Shown one piece after another: positions 1 through 9,297 of a stretch of DNA of 64,000 nucleotides. The notes under the pieces were generated by a model, which did not search any database, had not been told where the DNA came from, and saw nothing but the letters and a program-made list of their open reading frames with translations. Each line of letters begins with the position of its first letter. The first letter of the stretch is position 1. The position numbers were made by a program, and so were the translations under genes. This stretch comes from an uncultured Verrucomicrobiales bacterium (GTDB lineage Bacteria > Verrucomicrobiota > Verrucomicrobiia > Verrucomicrobiales > Akkermansiaceae): contig CALBVY010000030.1 in assembly GCA_937969495.1 (NCBI GenBank), forward strand, positions 1 through 64,000, given 5' to 3'.

Positions 1-157
1 CATGAAAGCGGGGAAATAGATCACCGATGCTGCGGCCAGCATTTTGACGTGAGGTGACACAGACCAGCTCGGCATGAGGGTGGGTGAGGAGCAGACGCAG
101 GAGTTCGAGCCCTGTGTATCCGCTGGCTCCGATGACGGCAATCTTAACGGGTTTCAT
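1..157 (-). CDS. argC: N-acetyl-gamma-glutamyl-phosphate reductase, N-terminal part, truncated by window edge
   Basis: Reverse complement from ATG at 157 reads [66 protein letters not shown] is the ArgC Rossmann motif. Absent from the ORF track because it runs off the edge. Confidence 0.9.
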   Translation of the reverse strand, partial: MKPVKIAVIGASGYTGLELLRLLLTHPHAELVCVTSRQNAGRSIGDLFPRFH

Positions 158-265
158 AATGATGGTGCGGAAATGCCACGAAATTCTGTGCTTGCAAACC
201 CTGAACTCATCAGGTTTATTGCGCGCCCTGTTCAGTGGGCGTTCATTCCACTGGATAATAATGAC

Positions 266-342
266 CGGGACTTGGCGCAGTTTGGTAGCGCGCTTCGCTG
301 GGGGTGAAGAGGTCGCAGGTTCGAATCCTGTAGTCCCGACCA
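266..342 (+). tRNA. tRNA-Pro (anticodon GGG), CCA encoded
   Basis: Acceptor CGGGACT/AGTCCCG, D-arm GGCGCAGTTTGGTAGCGC, anticodon loop CTGGGGG flanked by CTTCG/TGAAG, T-arm GCAGGTTCGAATCCTGT, then A-CCA. Confidence 0.93.
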
Positions 343-348
343 CTTTAT

Positions 349-383
349 GACCGCCATTCCTACAAGGTATGGCGGTCTTTTTT
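349..383 (+). terminator. Rho-independent terminator after tRNA-Pro
   Basis: GACCGCCAT...ATGGCGGTC stem followed by TTTTTT. Confidence 0.8.
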
Positions 384-439
384 CTGGGGTTTAACCCAGA
401 TTATGCATTGGATTTTGAAGGAAATACTGTCAGGTCAAT

Positions 440-525
440 AAACACAAGTCCTCAGCGCCTATTTTTCGATGAAGGCGATGTCACCCCATCGGTGAATTGA
501 AAAATTGGCGGACGGACTTGTGTTT
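440..525. repeat. Long nested inverted repeat / hairpin element
   Basis: Outer perfect 12-bp arms AAACACAAGTCC (440-451) / GGACTTGTGTTT (514-525); middle arms CGCCTATTTTTC (456-467) / GAAAAATTGGCG (499-510) with one mismatch; inner TCACC/GGTGA (481-485/491-495). Confidence 0.75.
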
Positions 526-599
526 GAAGAGATGGCGGCATTTCTCGGAATCTAAATGCATATTCTGGGATTAACACACCCCCTACCCCACCCAATCTC

Positions 600-633
600 A
601 ACTCCGTATCCAATTTGGATACGGAGTTTTTTT
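600..633 (+). terminator. Rho-independent terminator-like hairpin upstream of rho
   Basis: AACTCCGTATCCAatTTGGATACGGAGTT followed by a T run. Confidence 0.8.
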
Positions 634-913
634 GATATTATCAACCTACCTAAACCAAAGAATGCAGCACTAGACAGCTTCCCCCTGATAAAATAAATCA
701 TTGCCAAGACGCTCAAGTTACATCACATTCAAATCGTCTGGACGATGTGGCGGTCAGAATTTTTCGTCTCCGCCAGCTAGAACTCAACTCCAAGGGCTCG
801 CGAACTTGAACGCCCCATCCGGAGATGACCTTCACCTCAATACACTTTTTGTGTTTGGCGTCAGCCATGACATCACTTCATCTCTGAAGATTTTCATTTC
901 CCACACTCTATCT

Positions 914-2551
914 ATGAGCGATCCATCCACACAGGACACCCATCCTGACACCCCTGAACCAAAAGCTAAGGCCAAGGTTAGTAAAGCCCCCGCTAAGAAA
1001 AAAACAGCGGCTAAAAAAACGGCTAAAAAAGCCGCAAAAAAGGCAACGAAGAAAGCAGCTCTAAAACAGGCCAAGCTCCCTCTTGACGCTCCTGAAACTG
1101 CCGCTCCCGCTAAAAAAGCTGCAAAAAAAACCAAGGCTAAAAAGTCTACTCAATCACCAACACCGCCAGCAGCAACCAAAGAACAAAATCAGGAGGAAAA
1201 CACCGAGCCACCTAAAATCGGTCGCGTCAAGGGCCTCGGTAAAGTGCAGCAAGATCCACAAGAACCAACACAAGATCATCACGAAAACACATCCGAAGCC
1301 CCCTCAAATAAACAACGAGGTCAAGAACGCCCCCGCAATGATCGCCGCAACAACAAGCGTAAAGGACACCAAAAACGTGAGCGCCCACCAAAACGCGAAA
1401 TCATCCTCACCGGCGACCCTGTAGAGATCAATGGCATGCTGGAAATCGCGCCCAAAGGCTTTGGTTTCCTTCGAGTTCCTGAGAAAAATTTTGAACAATG
1501 CAAGAAAGACGTCTTTGTCCCACCAGACTTTATCCGTACTCACGGTCTACGCGCTGGAGTATGGATTCATGGCGTCTGTCAGGACGGACCACGCGGCCCC
1601 CAGCTCACTAAGATCGAAACTATCAATGAGCTCGCTCCAGATGAAGCTTTTAAACTCCCACACTTCGAGGAACTTAAAGCCATTAACCCCGATCGCCGCA
1701 TCGCCTTTGAAACCACACCTGATCGTTTCACCACCAGAGTCTTAGACATCGTCGCCCCCGTTGGCCGTGGCCAGCGAGGCCTCATCGTCTCACCTCCACG
1801 CTCAGGTAAGACCACCTTACTCCTTCATATGGCTGAAGCCATCAGGGAGAAATATGATGAGTCGATCCACTTGATCATTTTGTTAGTGGATGAACGCCCA
1901 GAGGAAGTCACCGAATTCAGGCGCACTCTTCCCGGCGTGGAAATCTACGCAAGCTCGAACGATGATCCAGCGCGCAATCACGCACGTATTTCTGAAATGT
2001 GCATTGAACGTGCCAAACGTCTAGTTGAAGGCGATAAAGACGTCCTCATCCTCATGGACTCAATCACACGCCTAGCACGCGCCTACAATACTGGCGGTGG
2101 CGGAGGAGGAGGTAGAGGCCGCGGAGGAAATAAAGGCCGTGGCTACCAGTCTGGAGGCATCGTTGCCGGAGCACTGGAGCTACCACGCAAGCTCTTTGCA
2201 GCCGCACGCAATACTCGCCAAGCAGGCTCCCTCACCATCCTTGCCACCGCACTGATCCAGACGAACTCACGCGCTGATGAAGCCATCTTCCAAGAGTTCA
2301 AAGGCACAGGTAATATGGAAATCGTGTTAGACCGCCGCATTGCCGAGCAGTATATCTACCCAGCCGTAGATATTTTTAAATCCGGCACCAGACGAGAGGA
2401 GCTCATCATGGCAGAACACCTGCTGAATAAAATCCACCTCATCCGCCGAGGACTCGCAGGCCACCGCCCTGAGGAAGCCATGGAACGCCTACTTTTCTTT
2501 TTAAAGCGATTCCCTAATAATGCGCAGATGCTCATGGAAATTAAGGGGTGA
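914..2551 (+). CDS. rho: Transcription termination factor Rho with Lys-rich N-terminal extension and Gly/Arg-rich insertion
   Basis: Rho core motifs (GLIVSPPRSGKTTLL, DERPEEVTEFRR, DSITRLARAYNT, EFKGTGNMEIVLDRR). ORF opens at 701; likely start MSDPSTQDTH at 914. Confidence 0.95.
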   Translation: MSDPSTQDTHPDTPEPKAKAKVSKAPAKKKTAAKKTAKKAAKKATKKAALKQAKLPLDAPETAAPAKKAAKKTKAKKSTQSPTPPAATKEQNQEENTEPPKIGRVKGLGKVQQDPQEPTQDHHENTSEAPSNKQRGQERPRNDRRNNKRKGHQKRERPPKREIILTGDPVEINGMLEIAPKGFGFLRVPEKNFEQCKKDVFVPPDFIRTHGLRAGVWIHGVCQDGPRGPQLTKIETINELAPDEAFKLPHFEELKAINPDRRIAFETTPDRFTTRVLDIVAPVGRGQRGLIVSPPRSGKTTLLLHMAEAIREKYDESIHLIILLVDERPEEVTEFRRTLPGVEIYASSNDDPARNHARISEMCIERAKRLVEGDKDVLILMDSITRLARAYNTGGGGGGGRGRGGNKGRGYQSGGIVAGALELPRKLFAAARNTRQAGSLTILATALIQTNSRADEAIFQEFKGTGNMEIVLDRRIAEQYIYPAVDIFKSGTRREELIMAEHLLNKIHLIRRGLAGHRPEEAMERLLFFLKRFPNNAQMLMEIKG

Positions 2552-2627
2552 AGAACACGACAGCACGTCATAAATTACTGACTAGTGCCCACCCCAACAA
2601 TGACCACTGACTAATCAACTACTAAGA

Positions 2628-4424
2628 ATGTCCACAGAATTCACGCGGAACTTTTCCATCATCGCCCACATCGATCACGGCAAGACCACTTTGTCAGATC
2701 GTTTGTTAGAATACACACAGACCATCACCGAGCGTGAGCAACAAGCACAGCTGCTCGACGCGATGGATCTTGAACGGGAAAAAGGCATCACCATTAAGTC
2801 CCACCCTGTTGCCATGAAATACAAGGCAAAGGATGGTATCACCTATAATCTTAATCTACTAGATACCCCCGGCCACGTTGATTTCTCCTACGAAGTCGCC
2901 CGCTCCCTCGCTGCCTGTGAAGGTGCTGTCCTTATGGTCGATGCTGCCCAAGGTGTAGAAGCCCAGACCATGGCGAACCTCCACCTCGCCATGGATCAAA
3001 ACCTCGTCATCATCCCTGTGCTGAATAAAATCGATCTCCCAGCTGCCGATGTCGATAAATGCAAACAACAGCTAGAAGATATCCTCGCGATCCCCGCGGA
3101 AGAGGCCATCCCCGCTTCAGCAAAAAGCGGTATCGGCATTGAAGAAATTCTCGAGGCCATCGTAGCCCGCATTCCCCCACCAGTAGAAAACGAAGATAAA
3201 CTCCTCCGAGCCTCTGTCTTTGACTCTATCTACGATGCCTTTCGTGGCGTCATTTCCTACGTCCGTGTCTTCAGCGGCACCATCAAACCACGCCAGCGCA
3301 TCAAGCTCTTCGCCACTGAGAAAACTTACGAAGTCAAAGAGTGTGGAGTCTTCACCCCTAAGATGACCAAACGCGATGGCCTCATCGCCGGTGACGTTGG
3401 CTACGTCATCGCCAATATGAAATCGGCAGATGAAGCTAAAATCGGTGATACCCTAACCGATTCCACACACCCATGCCCCGAAGCACTACCTGGGTATAAA
3501 GAGATCCAGCCCATGGTCTTCTCCGGCATCTATCCTGTCGATAGCTCAGACTATGAAAGCTTGAAAATGGCAATGGGTAAACTCCAGATCAATGATGCCG
3601 CCTTCACCTTTATGTCAGAGAGCTCATCCGCTCTCGGTTTTGGTTTCCGCTGCGGTTTTCTAGGTCTTCTGCACATGGAAATTATCCAAGAACGCCTGCG
3701 CCGTGAGTTTAACATGGACGTCATCTCCACCTACCCATCGGTGATTTATGAGGTGACTAAAACCAACGGTGAAGAACTCATCATCGATAACCCTTCCTTC
3801 CTCCCAGAGGCCCAAGAGATAGAAGAAATCCGCGAACCCATGGTCCGCACCTTCATCATGGTACCCAGCGACTACATCGGAGACATCATGTCTCTAGTCA
3901 TGGAAAAACGCGGCGAACTCACCCACACCGAAACCATCGATGACACCCGAGTCATGCTCACCTGTGAGCTGCCACTCGCCGAGATCCTCGTGGACTTCAA
4001 TGATCGGATGAAGTCCATGACACGAGGCTACGGCTCCATGGACTACGAGCACTGCGGCTACCGTGTTGCCAAGATGGTGAAAATGGACATGCTCATCGCG
4101 CAAGAACCCGTGGAGGCATTCTCCACCATCGTGCACCGTGACAAAGCGGAAACCTATGGTCGCCAACTTGCCAACAAACTTAAGGAAGTGATTCCCCAGC
4201 AGCTTTTCGTCGTTGCTATCCAAGCCTGCATCGGTGGTAAAATCGTCGCTGCTGAGCGTATCTCCGCCATGCGTAAAAACGTGACCGCAAAGTGCTATGG
4301 AGGTGATATATCACGAAAGCGTAAGCTGCTAGAAAAGCAGAAGAAGGGTAAAGAAAAGATGAAGCAATTTGGTAAAGTCAGCATCCCTCAAGAAGCATTT
4401 ATCAAAGTTCTTAAAAATGATTAA
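2628..4424 (+). CDS. lepA: Elongation factor 4 (LepA GTPase)
   Basis: NFSIIAHIDHGKTTLSDRLLE, DTPGHVDFSYEV, NKIDLPAAD and the C-terminal LepA region CYGGDISRKRKLLEKQKKGKEKMKQFG. Confidence 0.98.
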   Translation: MSTEFTRNFSIIAHIDHGKTTLSDRLLEYTQTITEREQQAQLLDAMDLEREKGITIKSHPVAMKYKAKDGITYNLNLLDTPGHVDFSYEVARSLAACEGAVLMVDAAQGVEAQTMANLHLAMDQNLVIIPVLNKIDLPAADVDKCKQQLEDILAIPAEEAIPASAKSGIGIEEILEAIVARIPPPVENEDKLLRASVFDSIYDAFRGVISYVRVFSGTIKPRQRIKLFATEKTYEVKECGVFTPKMTKRDGLIAGDVGYVIANMKSADEAKIGDTLTDSTHPCPEALPGYKEIQPMVFSGIYPVDSSDYESLKMAMGKLQINDAAFTFMSESSSALGFGFRCGFLGLLHMEIIQERLRREFNMDVISTYPSVIYEVTKTNGEELIIDNPSFLPEAQEIEEIREPMVRTFIMVPSDYIGDIMSLVMEKRGELTHTETIDDTRVMLTCELPLAEILVDFNDRMKSMTRGYGSMDYEHCGYRVAKMVKMDMLIAQEPVEAFSTIVHRDKAETYGRQLANKLKEVIPQQLFVVAIQACIGGKIVAAERISAMRKNVTAKCYGGDISRKRKLLEKQKKGKEKMKQFGKVSIPQEAFIKVLKND

Positions 4425-4432
4425 TTCTCCCC

Positions 4433-4894
4433 ATGCACTTGATCACTAAGCTCGCGCTCCCCTCTCTCTGCTTGGCCATTCTCAGCTCATGCAGCACAGT
4501 ACCAGTCAAAAAGCCCATCGCCCCACCTACACCAGCGGTAAAACCTAAGCCTAAAAAAAAGGTTCTTACCACACAGCACGGCATAGCATCTTGGTATAGT
4601 GTCAAAACCAACTTTGGCACCAAAACTGCCAGCGGTAGACCATTTAAAAACAATGGCTATACCGCGGCTCACAAATATTGGCCCATGGGTAGCAAAGTAC
4701 GTGTTACCACCAAGTTCAACGGCAAGTCAGAAATCCTCACCATCACTGACCGTGGCCCATACGTCAAAGGACGCATCATCGATGTTAGTGTCGGCAGCGC
4801 CAAACGCCTCGGCTTCTACTCACGTGGTATTACCAAAGTCAAAGTAGAGCTCCTCAAACGTGGTAACTGGAAATACCAGCATCCTAAGAACTAA
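4433..4894 (+). CDS. RlpA-like double-psi beta-barrel lipoprotein
   Basis: Lipobox-like LAILSSC; GIASWYSVKTNFGTKTASGRPF..AAHKYWPMGSKVRVT...ITDRGPYVKGRIIDVS. Confidence 0.88.
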   Translation: MHLITKLALPSLCLAILSSCSTVPVKKPIAPPTPAVKPKPKKKVLTTQHGIASWYSVKTNFGTKTASGRPFKNNGYTAAHKYWPMGSKVRVTTKFNGKSEILTITDRGPYVKGRIIDVSVGSAKRLGFYSRGITKVKVELLKRGNWKYQHPKN

Positions 4895-4939
4895 AATCTC
4901 CCATGGCTTCTCCGCGTTTAATCATACCCTCATCATTCC

Positions 4940-7348
4940 ATGAAGATACTCACCATCCACATCCTCAGCCTTTGCATCCTTACTCTATCTGTTTCCGCAG
5001 AAAACAACGCAATCCAAGACTATTTCGCAGCTTCCAAACTCAGTGATAAGGGGAAACCAAAACAAGCATACCAACTTTACGTTCAAGCTGCAAAAAAAGC
5101 ATCCAACGAAGGATTACCCCAATACGTGTTCTTTTCTCATTACCGTGCTGCCTATCAAGCCTACAACTTATCACAATTTGAAGATAGCAACCAACATGCT
5201 ATCAAGGCCTTAGCTGCATGGAATAACAACAACACTCCACCTTGGGCTAAAAAGTCTAATACAACAATCATCCGAATCGGCCTCATAGGGCTGAGAGAAC
5301 GCTACGAACTGAGAAAACTCAAAATTGCTCAAGGCTGGAACTACAACAGGCAAGCCATTACCCTCCTAAAATTACTTGGCTATGACTCAAAATCAGGTGA
5401 ACTCTTTGACCTTAATTGTATTTCAAAATTACCACAGAAAGTGCGCGCAATTGCATGGAGGTTAATTGGCCGCGAAACCGAATACTTGCACCTCGTGGGA
5501 CGCAGCTCAGAAGCCATCAAACTCCTCACAGCTGCTGTCGCTCATAGTGCTCCCGACACACGATCATCTGACTTAGTGACCAGACTCTACAGCCAAAAAC
5601 TCATTGGTAACCTCGCAAACATCCAATCATTTATTGGCTATAAAACCAAAGCGCTTGAACTTTATGAGCGAGAGTCTGCCATCATCGTGAGCACAAAACC
5701 TTACCGGCGTCAGTCCTTCATTATTTGCCGATTAAACTACCTCCACACACTTACCTCGCTAGAAGGAGCTAGTGAAAAAACCATCGAAGAAACCAATAAA
5801 CTCCTCAAAGAATCACGAGATAAAAAATATCCTCAAACCCCAGCATTTGAGCGAATAGCCGTCCAAATTCTTAATTCCAAAACCTCCTCTGCTGAACGCC
5901 AGGCTACTCTTGAGGGGCTATCCACTAACAACACAAAACTCGGTGATGCCGTCGAGGTCTTTTTCACCACACGCGGCGTCTTGTTTGAAAAAGCCAAGCG
6001 CGGCGAACCCGGTTTAGACTCAGCTTTTAATGAGCTTTTAAGCCAAACCCAACATTCAGGCGATAAAAAGGCCGAACCCAGAATCTATAGAATCTATGGT
6101 GACTGGTTAGCCAGCCAGTCACGCTTTGGAGAAGCCCTTACAGTTTATCAAGAATCACTACGCATGGCCGAAGAATTTGAATGGGTGCCATCCGTCCCCA
6201 TGCTACTCGCTAAAATAGGAGCCACCTATCTGGCCAGCAATCAACTAGATGCAGCAAAACAAATATGGCTTCGCATGGATCAGTATATAAAAAGCCATCC
6301 AGAACTCCCGACCTATTCCATTCTCAAGGCTCATATGATCCATTGCTATGCCCTCCTCAAGGCTGGTCGCATTCAAGAAGGTAGGCAAATTGCAAGAACA
6401 GCTCTCGAGTATGGCACCGCTAATGAAGCACCAGATTACTGGCTCCATACACTACGCACACCGTACATCGATAGCTTTTTGAAAAAACTCAATGAGCTTA
6501 ACGGCAACAAAACACCTCAGTCTGACCGATCACAAGGCGGTGTATTCATTCACCCAATCGCATTAAACTCTCTTTCTATTAAACCACAGGGAGCATCGGC
6601 ATCATTCTATTTACTGAATAAAAAATCAACGCCCGTCTCTGGCCAACTCATTGTTCGAGGCCACGGCATCACTCTTTCTGATGATTCAACTGCAGATCAA
6701 CCTGCTTTTTCATGCGCACCAGATCAGCCTATCTCCTCAATCACATCTAATCTCACGCTCGAAGGAGGAACCATGCTAGAAATCCCTTTTCTCAGCACTG
6801 CCTTACCAAACACACTAGCAAACACTTCATACCAAATCACATGGGAAACTAACCCAAAAAAAGCCAAACAAGCGACTTGGAACATTTACCCTGCTAACTC
6901 AAAGTTAGATTACGCCGTCATGGAGGCCGCCGCCTGCTCCCCTTCCCCCTTCATTGGAGTTCCAGTATTACACAATGTTAAACTTCCCAATGATGCAGAC
7001 GAACCACACGGCTTCAGAGTTCACTCCAAAACCATTCTCCGTATTGAATACCGTAACCCTGAAACAGGAGAACTCTTAGCCGTTGATAATAATGGCAATG
7101 GTTTGTTTATAGATGCTGGAGATTTCCTCGCAAAGCCTGAGAACAATCCAGATAACCCATTATTTCCTACAATTACTCCCACCGGAGATAATCATAACCC
7201 AACCATTGAAATCTGGATTTACCTCCAGGATAAAACGAATTTAGAACAAGAAATCCTCTTGCATATAGAAGTCAAACATCCTCAAAAGGGTTGGACAGAA
7301 TACGCCCAAAACGTCATTCACCCTACTTCTTCTGAAGATAAAGATTAA
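4940..7348 (+). CDS. Secreted TPR-repeat protein, function unknown
   Basis: N-terminal signal peptide (MKILTIHILSLCILTLSVSAE); repeated helical TPR-like segments (EALTVYQESLRMAEEF..); non-TPR C-terminal region. Confidence 0.7.
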   Translation: MKILTIHILSLCILTLSVSAENNAIQDYFAASKLSDKGKPKQAYQLYVQAAKKASNEGLPQYVFFSHYRAAYQAYNLSQFEDSNQHAIKALAAWNNNNTPPWAKKSNTTIIRIGLIGLRERYELRKLKIAQGWNYNRQAITLLKLLGYDSKSGELFDLNCISKLPQKVRAIAWRLIGRETEYLHLVGRSSEAIKLLTAAVAHSAPDTRSSDLVTRLYSQKLIGNLANIQSFIGYKTKALELYERESAIIVSTKPYRRQSFIICRLNYLHTLTSLEGASEKTIEETNKLLKESRDKKYPQTPAFERIAVQILNSKTSSAERQATLEGLSTNNTKLGDAVEVFFTTRGVLFEKAKRGEPGLDSAFNELLSQTQHSGDKKAEPRIYRIYGDWLASQSRFGEALTVYQESLRMAEEFEWVPSVPMLLAKIGATYLASNQLDAAKQIWLRMDQYIKSHPELPTYSILKAHMIHCYALLKAGRIQEGRQIARTALEYGTANEAPDYWLHTLRTPYIDSFLKKLNELNGNKTPQSDRSQGGVFIHPIALNSLSIKPQGASASFYLLNKKSTPVSGQLIVRGHGITLSDDSTADQPAFSCAPDQPISSITSNLTLEGGTMLEIPFLSTALPNTLANTSYQITWETNPKKAKQATWNIYPANSKLDYAVMEAAACSPSPFIGVPVLHNVKLPNDADEPHGFRVHSKTILRIEYRNPETGELLAVDNNGNGLFIDAGDFLAKPENNPDNPLFPTITPTGDNHNPTIEIWIYLQDKTNLEQEILLHIEVKHPQKGWTEYAQNVIHPTSSEDKD

Positions 7349-7349
7349 C

Positions 7350-8021
7350 ATGCAAAATATCCAACAAGCCCTCGCCACATCCCTAGAAGACTTTTCCATT
7401 TCTCGCTCAGAAAGAAAGGAGCTCAAGCCTCTCCTTGCTGCAGCTCAAGGAGATAAAACTGAACAGGCAAAAATCCGCCAGCTAGCATTCCGCATGGCTA
7501 CCAAGGCCATGGAAGAAATTGGTGAAGTCACCGCCATGGACTGGTTAGAGGGTATTATCAAACTCCTCTACTCCAATGAAATGAAGGTGAAGGCGAGTGC
7601 CTACTTCAGCCCCGGTGAGGACTGCCTCCACCGTATCCGTCGCCTCATTGGCGAAGCTCAAAGGACCTTGGATATCTGCGTCTTTACCATCACGGATAAC
7701 CGCATCGTGCAAAAACTCGAAGAAGCCATGAGACGCGGAGTTAAAATCCGTGTAATTTCAGACGATATGAAATCAGAAGACCTCGGCTCTGATATGGAAC
7801 GTTTAGAGCACATGGGCATTGATTGCCTCTACGATAAAACCTCCGCCCACATGCACCATAAGTTCGCCATCGCTGACAACTGCCTTCTACTAACAGGAAG
7901 CTACAACTGGACTCGCGCAGCCAGCACAGAAAACAACGAAAACATCCTCGTGAGCAACAATGGCAAACTCATTAATGCTTTCCAGCGCGAGTTCGAGACA
8001 CTCTGGACTGCACTCCAGTAG
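7350..8021 (+). CDS. Single-domain phospholipase D-like (HKD) protein
   Basis: HHKFAIADNCLLLTGSYNWT (HxK-x4-D plus GSYNWT) and NNENILVS, as in Nuc/PLD6-like proteins. Starts 2 nt after the preceding stop. Confidence 0.82.
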   Translation: MQNIQQALATSLEDFSISRSERKELKPLLAAAQGDKTEQAKIRQLAFRMATKAMEEIGEVTAMDWLEGIIKLLYSNEMKVKASAYFSPGEDCLHRIRRLIGEAQRTLDICVFTITDNRIVQKLEEAMRRGVKIRVISDDMKSEDLGSDMERLEHMGIDCLYDKTSAHMHHKFAIADNCLLLTGSYNWTRAASTENNENILVSNNGKLINAFQREFETLWTALQ

Positions 8022-8103
8022 AAGCTCACAAAGAAGCCTGCACGAGATAACCTCTCTTTTCTGGTGCTTTTAATTTGCCAGCGTTGTAACTAATTGATCT
8101 CTA

Positions 8104-8140
8104 TAAAAAAAGACGATCAACACAGGAAGGTTGATCGTCT
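8104..8140 (-). terminator. Terminator of PEP-CTERM gene
   Basis: On minus strand AGACGATCAAC cttcctgt GTTGATCGTCT then T run. Confidence 0.8.
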
Positions 8141-8166
8141 GAGAAAGGATGCGGGAATACAGCGTT

Positions 8167-8733
8167 CTAGCGCTTGCGTCTTATGAGCAGACTCATTGCT
8201 CCGAGACCGAGAAGAGCGGTTGAGGTTGGTTCTGGAACTGTCGTATAAGAAATCGTATTGGTACCACCCGAAAGGGAAGTCCATGCCAATGTGTTATCAA
8301 ATGAATCGGCACCAATAGACGCTAGGTCCGTATCCGTCCAAGTCATCTTATGAACATCTTTATCAAAAGTGTAACTCGCACTACTTGGAGCAAACGTTCC
8401 GGTAGTCGGACCATTAATCCAAAACTGACTGTCATTGACACCCCCGTTAAAAGTTGATGCATCGGGACCCGCAGATAACGAAGTAGTAGCGGCAGATCCA
8501 CCTATATAAATGTCATACGAACTACTAGTGTGATAAAGCTGATTCGAGGAGCCACCAGAGGAAGAAGCACTATTCCAAGTGCTCCACGTACCCGCAAATA
8601 TCTGACCCTCCCAACTAGCAACGACATCATTGCCTACTTGTTCAAAATAGACGACGATCGCACCTTGGCTAGAAAGTGTAGTGAGACCGAGCCCTAGGAG
8701 AGCTCCAAATAATTTTTTATTTTTCATTTTCAT
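8167..8733 (-). CDS. PEP-CTERM sorting domain protein
   Basis: Signal peptide; C-terminal VPEPTSTALLGLGAMSLLIRRKR. Confidence 0.9.
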   Translation of the reverse strand: MKMKNKKLFGALLGLGLTTLSSQGAIVVYFEQVGNDVVASWEGQIFAGTWSTWNSASSSGGSSNQLYHTSSSYDIYIGGSAATTSLSAGPDASTFNGGVNDSQFWINGPTTGTFAPSSASYTFDKDVHKMTWTDTDLASIGADSFDNTLAWTSLSGGTNTISYTTVPEPTSTALLGLGAMSLLIRRKR

Positions 8734-9297
8734 GATCTAATTTTATTATGTGTTGTTCTCCTCAATCCATTAGGACTGAGAGAAAGTGGGTTCTCATTAA
8801 ATCATGAATCTTGATGCGGCGGAGCTGTTCAATAGTTGCCGTGACAGCATGATTTAGTTTGGTGGAAAGTTTTTCTGCTAGGTGATTTTTATTTGGCAGC
8901 GTTCTAGTTAGGGACTGCTCTCTGCTGGAGCAGTAAAGGCTATGCTTACGAAGCGAAAGCCCCGCTTGATCCTACAGATAAAAATTGAATTAATCTGGAT
9001 ATTACAGCAAGTATTTTGTCAAGCTATTTGTGCAACCTGCTGCTTCAGGGCCATCAAGCTAGGTGAAGCATGATATATTGTATGGCATAAATATGCACTA
9101 CTACATGGAGTGGTGTCATGCTCTCTAAATGGCCAGAAACTCAGACAAAATTGACTATTCAAGAGAACTCACCTATTACAGACGCTAGAAAGCTTGCATT
9201 CCTTTTTTTCATCTTAAGACTCGAAGAAATTAGAAGTGACGCGATGACTTCCTCCTTGACTTGAGATGGTGGTGGTGGACGGTCAAAGGCAACGACC

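Noticed and set aside
74-350. ORFs 74..307 and 84..350 on the + strand
   Set aside because: They run antisense to argC and across the tRNA-Pro; no protein-like features.
832-1134. 100-aa minus-strand ORF
   Set aside because: Low-complexity antisense of the Lys-rich repeats of rho.
955-1150. Short A-rich repeats resembling a tandem repeat/CRISPR-like pattern
   Set aside because: They encode the KKAAKKA repeats of Rho; no constant repeat/spacer structure.
8050-8920. Imperfect direct similarity flanking the PEP-CTERM gene (8059-8097 tttctggtgcttttaatttgccagcgttgtaactaa vs 8872-8911 tttctgctaggtgatttttatttggcagcgttctagtta)
   Set aside because: Only about 70% similar over roughly 40 nt in AT-rich intergenic DNA; not enough to call a repeat or an attachment site.
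8914-9069. Small hairpins (ACTGCTC/GAGCAGT at 8914-8934; TGCTTCA/TGAAGCA near 9041-9069) suggesting an ncRNA
   Set aside because: Short stems, no recognisable ncRNA family, no clear promoter/terminator pair around them.
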